DNA of 64,000 nucleotides from Cytobacillus firmus (GCF_023612095.1 NZ_CP086235.1:4319752-4383751); one strand, 5' to 3'; shown: positions 18,345 to 26,589, numbered from the stretch's first letter. The notes: generated by a model not told the origin, from the sequence alone. A program made the numbers and translations.

Positions 18345-18532
18345 GGGTGCTTAAGAATCAGGCAGGTCTCCTGGCTCATGGTCAATGCGTTCTGCTCCTT
18401 CCCATACTTGTGTGTACAGTGGATTTGCAGACAGCTACCATTTACAGTGGCGGGACCGCGCTGGAATTTCACCAGCTTCCCTATTAAGTCTTCAAAAGAG
18501 CTTGCTTTAAAGCCCTTTTGAGAAGACACCTG
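18345..18532 (-). promoter_or_regulatory. Adenosylcobalamin riboswitch
   Basis: On the minus strand the conserved B12-box elements appear in order: GGTGTC near 18530, GGGAAGCTGGTGAAATTCC, GCGCGGTCCCGCCACTGT, AGGAAG-like GGGAAGGAGC, and the terminal GAGCCAGGAGACCTGCC (18360–18376). The aptamer precedes a terminator and then btuF, so it should reduce expression of the whole B12 uptake and salvage operon when adenosylcobalamin is plentiful. Confidence 0.97.
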
Positions 18533-18564
18533 TTCTATTGCGGATATAAAATTTTCTATTTCTG

Positions 18565-18570
18565 ATTATA
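18565..18570 (-). promoter_or_regulatory. Probable -10 of the cobalamin operon promoter
   Basis: TATAAT on the minus strand, about 30 bases before the riboswitch start. A TATTAC 17 bases further upstream would be a weak -35. Confidence 0.45.
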
Positions 18571-18628
18571 CACCATCCCGCAGAAAAGTAATAGAAAATT
18601 GCGGAATGTTGTAAAAAAGTTCAGAATT

Positions 18629-18916
18629 CTAACGAGAGTATATTTTCCATTCTTTTGTCTTCTTATCGAACACAATCTTTGCCTCACATGGCTCTTTTAC
18701 TATGGCTTCGTACTCATCATACATATCATCCATATTAGCAAAATCACCAATAATCCAAATTGGAATCTCGATCCTGACCCGATTCTGTTCGATATCCTTA
18801 ATGGAAAGGACCGCTCCTTCTTTCATGAGGGGCTTTAATGAAAGCAGGACATCTCTGGTAATAGGAGGATACGTCTTTTTCTTCTTAATGCCAAGGAGCG
18901 TTTTTTCTACCTTCAT
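18629..18916 (-). CDS. Uncharacterised small protein
   Basis: A 95-aa soluble, mixed-charge protein that I do not recognise. It opens MKVEKTLLGIKKKKTYPPIT with a lysine-rich patch and ends in a KTKEWKIYS stretch. No membrane segment or catalytic motif is visible. The ATG at 18914–18916 overlaps the TGA of the upstream gene (ATGA), so the two are translationally coupled; a start three codons earlier is also possible. It probably works with the 163-aa protein. A YjbI- or restriction-like role is not supported by anything visible. Confidence 0.7.
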   Translation of the reverse strand: MKVEKTLLGIKKKKTYPPITRDVLLSLKPLMKEGAVLSIKDIEQNRVRIEIPIWIIGDFANMDDMYDEYEAIVKEPCEAKIVFDKKTKEWKIYSR

Positions 18917-19404
18917 CTGTCCCATTTTCCCGGGATCACTTCCCCAAGCATACGGTAAAAATCGTTCAGATCGCGATAATAAGTGCGGTTAAACCAGCCA
19001 TCGTCATGGGCAAGGTACACATACCGGTTGCTCAGATAATTGTAAAATGGCAGCTTAAGATGCTCTTTAATATGGCCGAGATAAAGAAGCTCCGCAATTG
19101 TCTGGCCCGGAAGCTCATTCACCGCTTCCTCTTCCTCGAAGTCAATCCAGCAAAAATCGCCATAGCCGTATACATCATCCTCAACCAGCCTGCCCAGCTT
19201 GTCCCTTGACACATAATCGAACATCGTGTGGCTATTAAAGTCCCCATGTTCATAACGGTGCTTTAACAGCAGTAAATTATTAATAGAATCTGAAAGAGTC
19301 TGGGCAAACTCTGCAAACTCAATTCCATATGTCATTACATACTGATCCTGTTCATTAAGATGGATGTAGATGAGATCACGAATAGTTTGATTCCTTCTTT
19401 TCAA
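18913..19404 (-). CDS. Uncharacterised 163-aa protein
   Basis: A 163-aa soluble acidic protein rich in Tyr, Asp and Phe (for example YGYGDFCWIDFEEEEAVNEL). It is not assigned to a family. The mostly alpha-helical middle (QTIAELLYLGHIKEHLKLPF) and the aromatic C terminus (YRDLNDFYRMLGEVI) give no enzymatic motif. The start is TTG (19402–19404) with GGAGG eight bases upstream. It forms a two-gene unit with the overlapping 95-aa gene, placed just upstream of the B12 operon leader on the same strand but separated by a promoter. Confidence 0.72.
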   Translation of the reverse strand: MKRRNQTIRDLIYIHLNEQDQYVMTYGIEFAEFAQTLSDSINNLLLLKHRYEHGDFNSHTMFDYVSRDKLGRLVEDDVYGYGDFCWIDFEEEEAVNELPGQTIAELLYLGHIKEHLKLPFYNYLSNRYVYLAHDDGWFNRTYYRDLNDFYRMLGEVIPGKWDR

Positions 19405-19679
19405 TGACGAAACCTCCGAACCGTAGCCAAATTGATAAAAAGACAGCTTCTTATGAAACTGCCTGCCAAACTTCCAGTATTTTATCCTCTTATTGTAGCA
19501 AAAATATCTGAAAATATCTTTGCAGATGAGAAAAAATTTTTAATCCGTTTTTTTGAAAATACAGGAAACCATCATGGTAATTTATTCGTCTAACTAATGA
19601 AATCCCTTTCTCGATTGTAAGGTTAATTTTTCTTTGGTAGGATAAAAATGTAAAAAGGTAAAGAAACCAGGTGTATATA

Positions 19680-20864
19680 ATGAACCAGAATAATAGATTC
19701 TCAGACCGATTTGATTGGACGTTATGCTTTCTCCTGCTGCTGTTTTTTCTCATCAGCTGCATTGCGATATACAGCGGACAATCTTCCAATCAATATGAAG
19801 GGAATTTTGTTATATCACAAATTAAAAATTATATTGTTGGTGCTGTCATTGTAGGGATTGTCATGTATTTTGACAGCGAGCAAATCCGGAGACTCACATG
19901 GCTGCTGTACGGTTTAGGCATCCTATTGCTTGTCGGGCTATTCATTGCACCGGAAAGTATTGCACCAGAACGCAAAGGGGCTACATTGTGGTATATCATT
20001 CCCGGACTCGGTTCAGTGCAGCCTTCAGAATTCGTAAAGGTGTTCCTTATTATCGCTCTCAGCAAAATCATCGCTGACCACCATCTTAAGTTTCAGGCTA
20101 AGACAGCCGGCACGGACTTTTTTCTCCTAATCAAACTAGGAGCAGTCACATTGCCTCCATTAGGATTGATTATTATCGAAGACCTGGGTACCGCCCTTGT
20201 CATCATCGCGATATTAGCAGGAATCATCCTGGTATCCGGAATCACCTGGAAAATCCTTGTTCCGATTTATGGAATCCTCGGTGCTTTAGCAGGAACCGTT
20301 CTATACCTGGTGATCATAGCACCGGAGATTTTAGAGAAATACCTTGGGATTGACCCCTATCAGTTCAGCAGGATTTATTCCTGGCTTGACCCGGTCAATC
20401 ACAAGCAGGGGGCCGGAATGCAGCTGTATAATTCCATGCTCGCTATCGGCTCGGGTTTGATTTCCGGTAAAGGCTTTACCGACAGGCAGGTATATGTGCC
20501 TGATGCCCACACTGATTTTATCTTCAGCGTCATTGGCGAGGAATATGGCTTCTTCGGCGCCAGTGTAGTAATCAGCCTTTTCTTTCTGCTTATCTATCAC
20601 TTAACGAAAACAGGCCTTGAGACGACTGACCCTTTTAATACCTATATTTGCGTCGGGGTCATCAGCATGATCACCTTCCATGTATTCCAAAATATCGGAA
20701 TGACTATTCAGGTCCTGCCAATCACCGGCATTCCGCTTCCGTTTATAAGCTACGGCGGAAGCTCACTTATGGGAAACATGATGGCCATGGGACTGATATT
20801 CAGCATTCGCTACCATCACAAAAACTATATGTTTTCAACTGATTCAAATTATGTTGCAAAATAA
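19680..20864 (+). CDS. RodA/FtsW/SpoVE family peptidoglycan glycosyltransferase (SEDS)
   Basis: A 394-aa SEDS membrane protein with about ten helices. Family segments include GLGSVQPSEFVKVFLIIALS, a large extracytoplasmic loop with SRIYSWLDP, LAIGSGLISGKGFTD, DAHTDFIFSVIGEEYGFFG and PLPFISYGGSSLMGNM. SEDS proteins polymerise lipid II together with a class B PBP. It resembles RodA-type copies found singly in Bacillus; no PBP or division genes are adjacent. The ATG at 19680–19682 has AGGTG upstream; a GTG three codons earlier overlaps that site. Confidence 0.88.
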   Translation: MNQNNRFSDRFDWTLCFLLLLFFLISCIAIYSGQSSNQYEGNFVISQIKNYIVGAVIVGIVMYFDSEQIRRLTWLLYGLGILLLVGLFIAPESIAPERKGATLWYIIPGLGSVQPSEFVKVFLIIALSKIIADHHLKFQAKTAGTDFFLLIKLGAVTLPPLGLIIIEDLGTALVIIAILAGIILVSGITWKILVPIYGILGALAGTVLYLVIIAPEILEKYLGIDPYQFSRIYSWLDPVNHKQGAGMQLYNSMLAIGSGLISGKGFTDRQVYVPDAHTDFIFSVIGEEYGFFGASVVISLFFLLIYHLTKTGLETTDPFNTYICVGVISMITFHVFQNIGMTIQVLPITGIPLPFISYGGSSLMGNMMAMGLIFSIRYHHKNYMFSTDSNYVAK

Positions 20865-20899
20865 TTCCAACCGCGTATAATAACAGTAATATATTTAGT

Positions 20900-21180
20900 G
20901 TCTATGATGAAGAGAGTAGCAAAGGGTTCTTTCCTAAAAGCGAGACAGGGCCGGTGCAAGCCTGTCGGAAATCCTTTTTGTGAAGCGCACTTCGGAGATG
21001 CACAGCTGAAAGTAAAATAGGCTGTGCCGGGTAAGGAGTCCCGTTATCAAACCCCTTAAGGAATGTGTTCAAATAAATTGAAACGTCCTTTCGCAAGAGG
21101 TCCTTTGGACAATCAGAGTGGTACCGCGGGAAGATTTCAGCTCGTCTCTATTTTATATAGAGGCGGGCTTTTTTATTTTC
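20900..21180 (+). promoter_or_regulatory. T-box leader upstream of argS
   Basis: The T-box core AGAGTGGTACCGCG is at 21115–21128, within an antiterminator that overlaps the terminator stem (GCTCGTCTCTAT / ATAGAGGCGGGC plus T-run, 21139–21177). Stem I has the GAAGAGAGTAG start near 20910, and a candidate arginine specifier CGC lies at 20986–20988. Uncharged tRNA-Arg should allow read-through into argS. The specifier position is my inference from the loop near GTGAAGCGCAC. Confidence 0.93.
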
Positions 21181-21197
21181 AGGGAGGTGTGTTTAAA

Positions 21198-22886
21198 ATG
21201 ATTAATTTCAAAGCGATATTCGCAGATCAGCTGGCATCTGTGCTGAATGGGCAGCTTTCTGAGGAAGCCATTTCAGACTTAATCGAAACGCCAAAGAATC
21301 CGGCACATGGCGATCTTGCTTTTCCCTGTTTTACACTGGCAAAAGCATTCAGGAAATCACCTGCCTCCATTGCTGAAGAGGCTGCTTTCCAGATAAAAGG
21401 ACCGTACATTGAAAGAGCGGAAGCTGCCGGGCCCTACATTAATATCTTTTTTTCCAAAGATGCTGCAAGTGCAGTCATACTGGAAAAAATCCTGAAGGAT
21501 GGAAAAGAATTTGGACTGCTGAAGGATGGTGCAGGCAAAACAGCCGTGCTTGATTTCTCTTCACCCAACATCGCCAAGCCCTTTTCCATGGGTCATCTGC
21601 GGTCAACCGTCATTGGAAATGCCCTCGGAAACCTGGCCGGAAAATGCGGTTATACCGCTGTCAGAATCAACCACTTAGGCGATTGGGGCACACAATTCGG
21701 CAAGCTGATCACCGCTTATAAAAAGTGGGGCAATCCGGATAAGGTGAAGGAGCATCCGATCAGGGAGCTGCTCAGCCTTTATATACGGTTCCATGAAGAA
21801 GCAGAGCCTGATCCATCCCTTGAAGATGAGGCACGTTCCTGGTTCAAAGAGCTTGAAAACGGTAATAAAGAAGCACAGGACCTCTGGAATTGGTTTAGAG
21901 ATGAATCATTGAAGGAATTCCAGCGGGTTTATGACAGGCTTGGCATTCATTTCGATTCATACAATGGCGAAGCTTTTTATAACGATAAAATGAAACCCGT
22001 CATAGAGGAGCTGATGGCAAAAGATCTGCTGGCTGAATCAGATGGTGCGGAGGTCGTTGAGCTTCCTGATGAAGACCTGCCTCCCTGCCTGATCAAAAAA
22101 TCCGACGGAGCGACTCTTTATGCAACACGGGATCTGGCTGCAGCTTTTTACAGAAGAGAAAATTATCAATTTGATCACTCCCTATATATTGTCGGCCAGG
22201 AACAAAGCATCCATTTCAGGCAGGTCAAAAGCGTGATCAAAAAGATGGGCTATGAGTGGGCAGACAGTATGACACATGTCCCGTTCGGTCTCTACTTAAA
22301 AGACGGAAAAAAGATGTCTACCAGAAAAGGAAGAGTCATCCTTCTGGAGGAGGTCCTGGATGAAGCAGTTCTTCTTGCAAAAGGCAATATCGAGGCTAAA
22401 AATCCCGGTCTGGAAAATAAAAATGAAGTCGCTGATGCAGTTGGCATCGGAGCCATTTTGTTCCATGATCTGAAAAATGACCGCATGAACAATATTGAAT
22501 TTTCCCTTGAAGATATGCTGACATTTGAAGGAGAAACAGGTCCCTATCTGCAATATACCAATGCCCGGGCCTATTCCCTGCTCCGCAAGGCAGATGATAT
22601 ACCATCTGCTGCAAATGGGCTATCCGATTCTTACAGCTGGGAAATTATTAAGCTGCTCTATCAATATCCTGAGAAAATCAGACAATCTTATCGGCAACTT
22701 TCCCCTTCCGTTCTCGCTAAATATCTGATGGATGTGGCCCAGGCCTTCAATAAATATTACGGGCAGGTAAGAATCCTGGAGAAGGATGCCGGCATCCAGG
22801 CAAGACTTGCCCTCGTCAAAGCAGTCGCCATTGTTCTTACAGATGGCATGCAGACACTCGGCATGAAGGTACTGCGCCAAATGTAA
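21198..22886 (+). CDS. argS: Arginine--tRNA ligase (ArgRS)
   Basis: A 562-aa class I synthetase charging tRNA-Arg. The HIGH equivalent is in NIAKPFSMGHLRSTVIGNAL, the KMSKS equivalent is KKMSTRKGR near 380, and the C-terminal DALR anticodon-binding domain is present (LLYQYPEKIRQSYRQLSPSVLAKYL split across helices). The ATG at 21198 follows GGGAGGTG; ORF extension upstream is T-box leader. The T-box control and the lack of linked ywiB-like genes suggest it may be an inducible second ArgRS, as some Bacillus species have, but this window cannot show that. Confidence 0.95.
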   Translation: MINFKAIFADQLASVLNGQLSEEAISDLIETPKNPAHGDLAFPCFTLAKAFRKSPASIAEEAAFQIKGPYIERAEAAGPYINIFFSKDAASAVILEKILKDGKEFGLLKDGAGKTAVLDFSSPNIAKPFSMGHLRSTVIGNALGNLAGKCGYTAVRINHLGDWGTQFGKLITAYKKWGNPDKVKEHPIRELLSLYIRFHEEAEPDPSLEDEARSWFKELENGNKEAQDLWNWFRDESLKEFQRVYDRLGIHFDSYNGEAFYNDKMKPVIEELMAKDLLAESDGAEVVELPDEDLPPCLIKKSDGATLYATRDLAAAFYRRENYQFDHSLYIVGQEQSIHFRQVKSVIKKMGYEWADSMTHVPFGLYLKDGKKMSTRKGRVILLEEVLDEAVLLAKGNIEAKNPGLENKNEVADAVGIGAILFHDLKNDRMNNIEFSLEDMLTFEGETGPYLQYTNARAYSLLRKADDIPSAANGLSDSYSWEIIKLLYQYPEKIRQSYRQLSPSVLAKYLMDVAQAFNKYYGQVRILEKDAGIQARLALVKAVAIVLTDGMQTLGMKVLRQM

Positions 22887-22888
22887 AA

Positions 22889-22917
22889 GGAGAAGCCGTT
22901 ATGGCCTCTCCCTTTTT
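22889..22917 (+). terminator. Terminator after argS
   Basis: GGAGAAGCC, a short loop, GGCCTCTCC, then CTTTTT, immediately after the argS stop and between convergent genes. Confidence 0.75.
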
Positions 22918-23780
22918 GCCTTTGTCCGGGCTTTTGCTTTCTGCATTTTCACAAGACTTCTTACCAGAAATCCGCCGACAAAAATGGCCATCAGCACTAA
23001 ACCGGTATAATTCAAATGCATTAATTTCAGTATCACACTTGCGACTGTCGCCATATATAAGGCTCCGAGCATATACGTGATCTCTTCGTTCTCAAAATAA
23101 GAGGTAAGTTTCGCACCAAACTGTGAGCCAATGAGGCCTCCTCCTACGAGTGAAAGGCCAATCCAATAATCAATGCTGACAGTGGAAACGTAGGACAGGA
23201 AGCCTGCGGATACGATTAACATGACAGCAAACAAGCTGGTCCCTACCGCATTTTTCGGCATCATCCCTAAATAGGCGACCGATAAAGGCACCATAATAAA
23301 ACCGCCGCCAACCCCTAATGTAGTAGAAACAAATCCTGCAAAAAATCCAATCAGCACCATCTTCACAATGGAAGGCGAATGGTCAGAAGAGTGAACAGCA
23401 TGGGCTGACTTTTCTCTTCTTTTCAGCATGCTCAAAGCAAAATAAGACAGCAATATGATATAAAAAGCAGGCACGGCCCACGTGTCCCAGCCTTTATTCT
23501 CAAGAAAAAGAACAAATGGATGGGCGGCCTGAGTAGCTGCCATTCCGCTTAATCCAAGTATCAGCCCCTGCTTAAGCCTTATATTTTTCAGCCTGATATG
23601 AGCGGAGATGCCTGAAAGGGACGTTCCAATCGAAAACAGCAAACTTGTGGTGATCGCTTCCACTGGAGAAAAACCAAAAAGCATAAGCGTTGGAGTAAGA
23701 ATGAATCCCCCGCCTACCCCAAAAAAACCGGAGAGCACACTAATAAGTGCCCCGAGAGTAATAAAGAAAACATATTCCAT
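22899..23780 (-). CDS. TauE/SafE family sulfite/organosulfonate exporter-like permease
   Basis: A 293-aa membrane protein with about eight helices in two repeated halves. Each half has a glycine-rich motif: SGFFGVGGGFILTPTLMLFG near the N terminus and STTLGVGGGFIMVPLSVAYLG near 155. A basic tail (KAKARTKAKRERP) ends the protein. TauE/SafE permeases export sulfite, sulfoacetate or related anions; the substrate is undetermined. The ATG follows GAGGAAT. It is divergent from dps and may share its upstream region, but no shared regulation is demonstrated. Confidence 0.88.
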   Translation of the reverse strand: MEYVFFITLGALISVLSGFFGVGGGFILTPTLMLFGFSPVEAITTSLLFSIGTSLSGISAHIRLKNIRLKQGLILGLSGMAATQAAHPFVLFLENKGWDTWAVPAFYIILLSYFALSMLKRREKSAHAVHSSDHSPSIVKMVLIGFFAGFVSTTLGVGGGFIMVPLSVAYLGMMPKNAVGTSLFAVMLIVSAGFLSYVSTVSIDYWIGLSLVGGGLIGSQFGAKLTSYFENEEITYMLGALYMATVASVILKLMHLNYTGLVLMAIFVGGFLVRSLVKMQKAKARTKAKRERP

Positions 23781-23862
23781 TTATATTCCTCACTAACTAT
23801 CACTGCTATTAATAGGTACTATATCACTTTACCATAATTGACAACGGTTATACTGTTGTTCC

Positions 23863-23887
23863 CTTATTTATAATAATTATAAATAAG
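23863..23887 (+). promoter_or_regulatory. PerR box within a 25-bp perfect palindrome
   Basis: 23868–23882 reads TTATAATAATTATAA, an exact match to the Bacillus PerR consensus TTATAATNATTATAA. The symmetry extends to 25 bp (CTTATTTATAAT-A-ATTATAAATAAG). It sits directly upstream of the dps promoter, as in PerR-controlled mrgA. Confidence 0.85.
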
Positions 23888-23889
23888 TA

Positions 23890-23917
23890 TTGATTATAAA
23901 TTAATATTTGTTATAAT
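23890..23917 (+). promoter_or_regulatory. dps promoter
   Basis: TTGATT (23890–23895), 16 bases, TATAAT (23912–23917). It begins three bases after the PerR palindrome and about 30 bases before the dps start. Confidence 0.7.
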
Positions 23918-23947
23918 TAGTATATAAATAACTTAGGGGGAATTACG

Positions 23948-24385
23948 ATGGAAAAATTACATGAGGCATTAAACGTACAAATTGCTGACTGGAGTGTCCT
24001 TTATACGAAATTGCATCGCTACCACTGGTTTGTAAAAGGCCCTCTTTTCTTTACCCTTCATGAAAAGTTCGAAGAATTATATAGTGAAGCGGCGGAAGTT
24101 GTGGATGAGGCAGCGGAACGCCTGCTTGCAATCGGCGGCACACCGGCAGCAAGCTTGACGGAATTCCTAAGCATTACGACTCTTGAAGAATCTAATGGGG
24201 AACACAAAGCAGAAGACATGGTTGCTGCTCTTGCTTCCGATTATAAGCATATAAAAGAGCAATTACATTCTTTAGCCCAGCTTGCCGAGGAGCAGGAAGA
24301 TCACGTGACAAACGACTTTGCCATCGGGCTAATGGAAAAATTGGATACGCATATTTGGATGCTGCAAGCCTACTTAGGAGAATAA
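23948..24385 (+). CDS. dps: Dps family ferritin-like DNA-protection protein
   Basis: A 145-aa Dps/MrgA-type miniferritin that oxidises and stores iron and shields DNA under peroxide stress. The ferroxidase region is clear: LHRYHWFVKGPLFFTLHEKF followed by EELYSEAAEVVDEAAERLLAIGG in two helices, with the shared-site His and Asp/Glu ligands. It starts at ATG after a GGGGG site. The exact PerR box and single-gene unit make peroxide induction likely. It is closest to MrgA/Dps1 by control pattern, but the name mrgA is not certain. Confidence 0.93.
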   Translation: MEKLHEALNVQIADWSVLYTKLHRYHWFVKGPLFFTLHEKFEELYSEAAEVVDEAAERLLAIGGTPAASLTEFLSITTLEESNGEHKAEDMVAALASDYKHIKEQLHSLAQLAEEQEDHVTNDFAIGLMEKLDTHIWMLQAYLGE

Positions 24386-24399
24386 TCGATTTTGGCAAG

Positions 24400-24435
24400 A
24401 GAGTCAGTGAGAATGGTCACTGGCTCTTATTTTTG
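24400..24435 (+). terminator. Terminator after dps
   Basis: AGAGTCAGTGA, GAATGG loop, TCACTGGCTCT, then TATTTTT. Confidence 0.85.
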
Positions 24436-24523
24436 TACTAAAAAAAACTTTGCCATTTATGCTCTCTGAGGTGTTATGATTGACCTGATTGCTTCATTTT
24501 ATTTTCGGAAAGGAGTATCCATA

Positions 24524-25417
24524 ATGGCAAACTTAAAGTATTCATTCTTTATTTTTCTGGGCGCATGCAGTTATGGCATTCTGGCATCCATTGTTAAGCT
24601 CGGACTCCAGGCCGGCCACTCTGTTCCCGAACTGACCGGAAGCCAGTATTTAATTGGGCTCCTTTTATTATTGCTTTCTTTCCCATTTATCAAAAGAACG
24701 AAAATCACCATTAAACAAGCGGCAGCTTTGTTATTGACCGGCGCCTCCTTAAGCTTAACGGGCATTCTGTATGGAATGAGCCTTGACCGGAACCCGGCCT
24801 CCATCGCTGTTGTCCTTTTATTTCAGTTCACCTGGATTGGAATTCTTTTTGAAGCACTGTATGAAAGAAAGATGCCCAGCAAAGCCAAAATCATTTCTTC
24901 GATTCTGCTCATAATAGGAACAGTATTTGCAAGCAACCTGATTAATTCCGGCTCACATACTATTCAAGCGGATGGCCTGATTTATGGCTTATTATCTGCG
25001 GTTACTTTTGCCGTGTTCATTTTTGCAAGCGGCAAGGCAGGCAAAGGAATTCCAACCATCCAGAGGAGCATCTTCATCACATTTGGCGGACTTCTTCTGG
25101 TTGCAGCTGTTTCAGGTCCCGTCTTAATAGGCGGCGGCATTCAGCTTGGGGGCCTATGGAAATTCGGTCTCTTGATGGCATTGTTCGGCGCTATTTTCCC
25201 TATTGTATTCTTTGCCATCGGGTCACCCCACTTAGATTCAGGGCTTGCCACGATTGTAGGCTCTGCCGAACTTCCGGCCGCTGTTGCTGCCGCTATGCTG
25301 ATTTTAGGGGAAAGGATATCAGAAGCACAGACTTTCGGGATTGTGCTGATCCTGATCGGAATCAGCATACCTCAGTTTTCATTTAAAAAAGCGGCAAAGA
25401 ATCGTTTGAGCACGTAG
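24524..25417 (+). CDS. EamA/DMT family transporter
   Basis: A 297-aa membrane protein with ten predicted helices in two EamA repeats (about 1–140 and 150–290), typical of drug/metabolite exporters. Segments such as ALLLTGASLSLTGILYGMSL and LGERISEAQTFGIVLILIGI are the usual ends of each repeat. The ATG at 24524 follows AAGGAG; 16 codons of upstream ORF have no ribosome site. It stands alone with its own terminator. Substrate unknown. Confidence 0.87.
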   Translation: MANLKYSFFIFLGACSYGILASIVKLGLQAGHSVPELTGSQYLIGLLLLLLSFPFIKRTKITIKQAAALLLTGASLSLTGILYGMSLDRNPASIAVVLLFQFTWIGILFEALYERKMPSKAKIISSILLIIGTVFASNLINSGSHTIQADGLIYGLLSAVTFAVFIFASGKAGKGIPTIQRSIFITFGGLLLVAAVSGPVLIGGGIQLGGLWKFGLLMALFGAIFPIVFFAIGSPHLDSGLATIVGSAELPAAVAAAMLILGERISEAQTFGIVLILIGISIPQFSFKKAAKNRLST

Positions 25418-25475
25418 GATTTTTTATGACGGGATTCGCTTGGCGCCTGCTGTGCCGCGATCAGCTTGATGATAG

Positions 25476-25507
25476 AGGCTTTGGAAGTCATTCCAGAGCC
25501 TTTTTTC
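25476..25507 (+). terminator. Terminator after the EamA gene
   Basis: AGGCTTTGGAA, GTCA loop, TTCCAGAGCCT, then TTTTTT. One T/G mismatch is in the stem. Confidence 0.85.
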
Positions 25508-25551
25508 TTTGAAGGCTGGTGTTTTGCGGGGCTTTTTTGCTGGTGTAGCTG

Positions 25552-25967
25552 GGTTCTGACTCTGGCTTGGTCTTTTCTCCCTTTTGTGTCGGAAGTTGAA
25601 CCAGGTTCTGACTCTAGCCTGCTCTTTTCTCCTTTTTGTGTCGGAAGTTGAACCAGGTTCTGACTCTAGCCTGCTCTTTTCTCCTTTTTGTGTCCGAAGT
25701 TGGCCCGGGTTCTGACTCTAGCCTGCTCTTTTCTCCTTTCTGTGTCCGAAGTTGAACCGGGTTCTGACTCTAGCTAGCTCTTTTCTCCTTTCTGTGTCCG
25801 AAGTTGAACCAGGTTCTGACTCTGGCCTGCTCTTTTCTCCTTTTTGTGTCCGAAGTTGGACCGGGTTCTGACTCTAACTGGCTCTTTTCTCCTTTCTGTG
25901 TCCGAAGTTGGCCAGGGTTTTGACTCTGGCGCTCCTCTTTCTGCTTTCTCTGTCCGAAGCTGAATCA
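25552..25967 (+). repeat. Tandem array of eight 52-bp units
   Basis: The unit start GGTTCTGACTCT recurs at 25552, 25604, 25656, 25708, 25760, 25812, 25864 and 25916, exactly 52 bp apart each time (the last has GGTTTTGACTCT). Units contain TTTTCTCCTTTTTGTGTC and GAAGTTG with scattered substitutions, and a small GAACCNGGTTC inverted repeat at most unit junctions. There are no unique spacers, so it is not CRISPR. The unit is not a multiple of three, and the minus-strand ORFs through it are unlikely genes. Confidence 0.95.
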
Positions 25968-26063
25968 TACTTTTTATTTTCCAGGCGTTTTCTCTTCACA
26001 AAATCAAACAACTTCAGTAAACTATTAATACCAATAAAACCAATGAGAAAGGTCGGAAAATAA

Positions 26064-26483
26064 ATGGCGAATACACCAATTTCGATTCCCCGTCCGCTCG
26101 TAAGAACCAATCAATGGTCAATTGTATTAAGTGTTTTAGCTTCTTGGTTTACCGGAGAAGCCTGGATACTCGCACTTCCGCTGCTCGCAGGTGCAATGGG
26201 CCTATTATTCGGCTACAATCCGATTATGCGTACAGCACGACATTTTCTTAGAAAGAGTCCTTCTGAGTACATCCCCGAAGACTGGGAGCAGCAGCAATTT
26301 AATCAGGTGATTGCTGTTGCCTGCCTGGCGCTTGGGCTGATCAGCTTTCTGCTGGGCTGGACAGCTGCAGGGTATATTTTTACAGGGATGGTCGCTCTTT
26401 CAGCGTTTATTGCCATTCTGGGATTTTGCATCGGCTGTTTTATCCGCTTTCAGCTTAACCAGTATAAGTACCGAAATTCGTAA
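26064..26483 (+). CDS. DUF4395 family membrane protein
   Basis: A 139-aa protein that opens with the family signature ISIPRPLVRTNQWSIVLSVL. It has about four hydrophobic segments in two pairs (residues about 18–50 and 85–130) around a short hydrophilic loop with KSPSEYIPEDWEQQQFNQ. DUF4395 proteins are small inner-membrane proteins of unknown role. The ATG follows an AAAGG-type site. The tandem array ends about 100 bp upstream. A terminator follows at once. Confidence 0.82.
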   Translation: MANTPISIPRPLVRTNQWSIVLSVLASWFTGEAWILALPLLAGAMGLLFGYNPIMRTARHFLRKSPSEYIPEDWEQQQFNQVIAVACLALGLISFLLGWTAAGYIFTGMVALSAFIAILGFCIGCFIRFQLNQYKYRNS

Positions 26484-26507
26484 GGCAGCCATCACGGCTG
26501 CCTTTTT
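26482..26507 (+). terminator. Terminator after the DUF4395 gene
   Basis: AAGGCAGCC, ATCAC loop, GGCTGCCTTTTT, overlapping the stop codon. Confidence 0.9.
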
Positions 26508-26589
26508 CGTTTCCTTATTCACCCAGCTAGTTTCAAAGGACTTTTTAAGGGGTACATATTTCATAAGTAAAATATTCCGAGGTGAAAAA

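Noticed and set aside
25552..25967. Possible CRISPR array
   Set aside because: Units are contiguous and near-identical, with no unique spacers and no cas genes nearby.
25774..26110. Minus-strand ORFs through the 52-bp tandem units
   Set aside because: The unit length is not a multiple of three, so each unit is read in a different frame, with no constant protein repeat and no ribosome site tied to a start.
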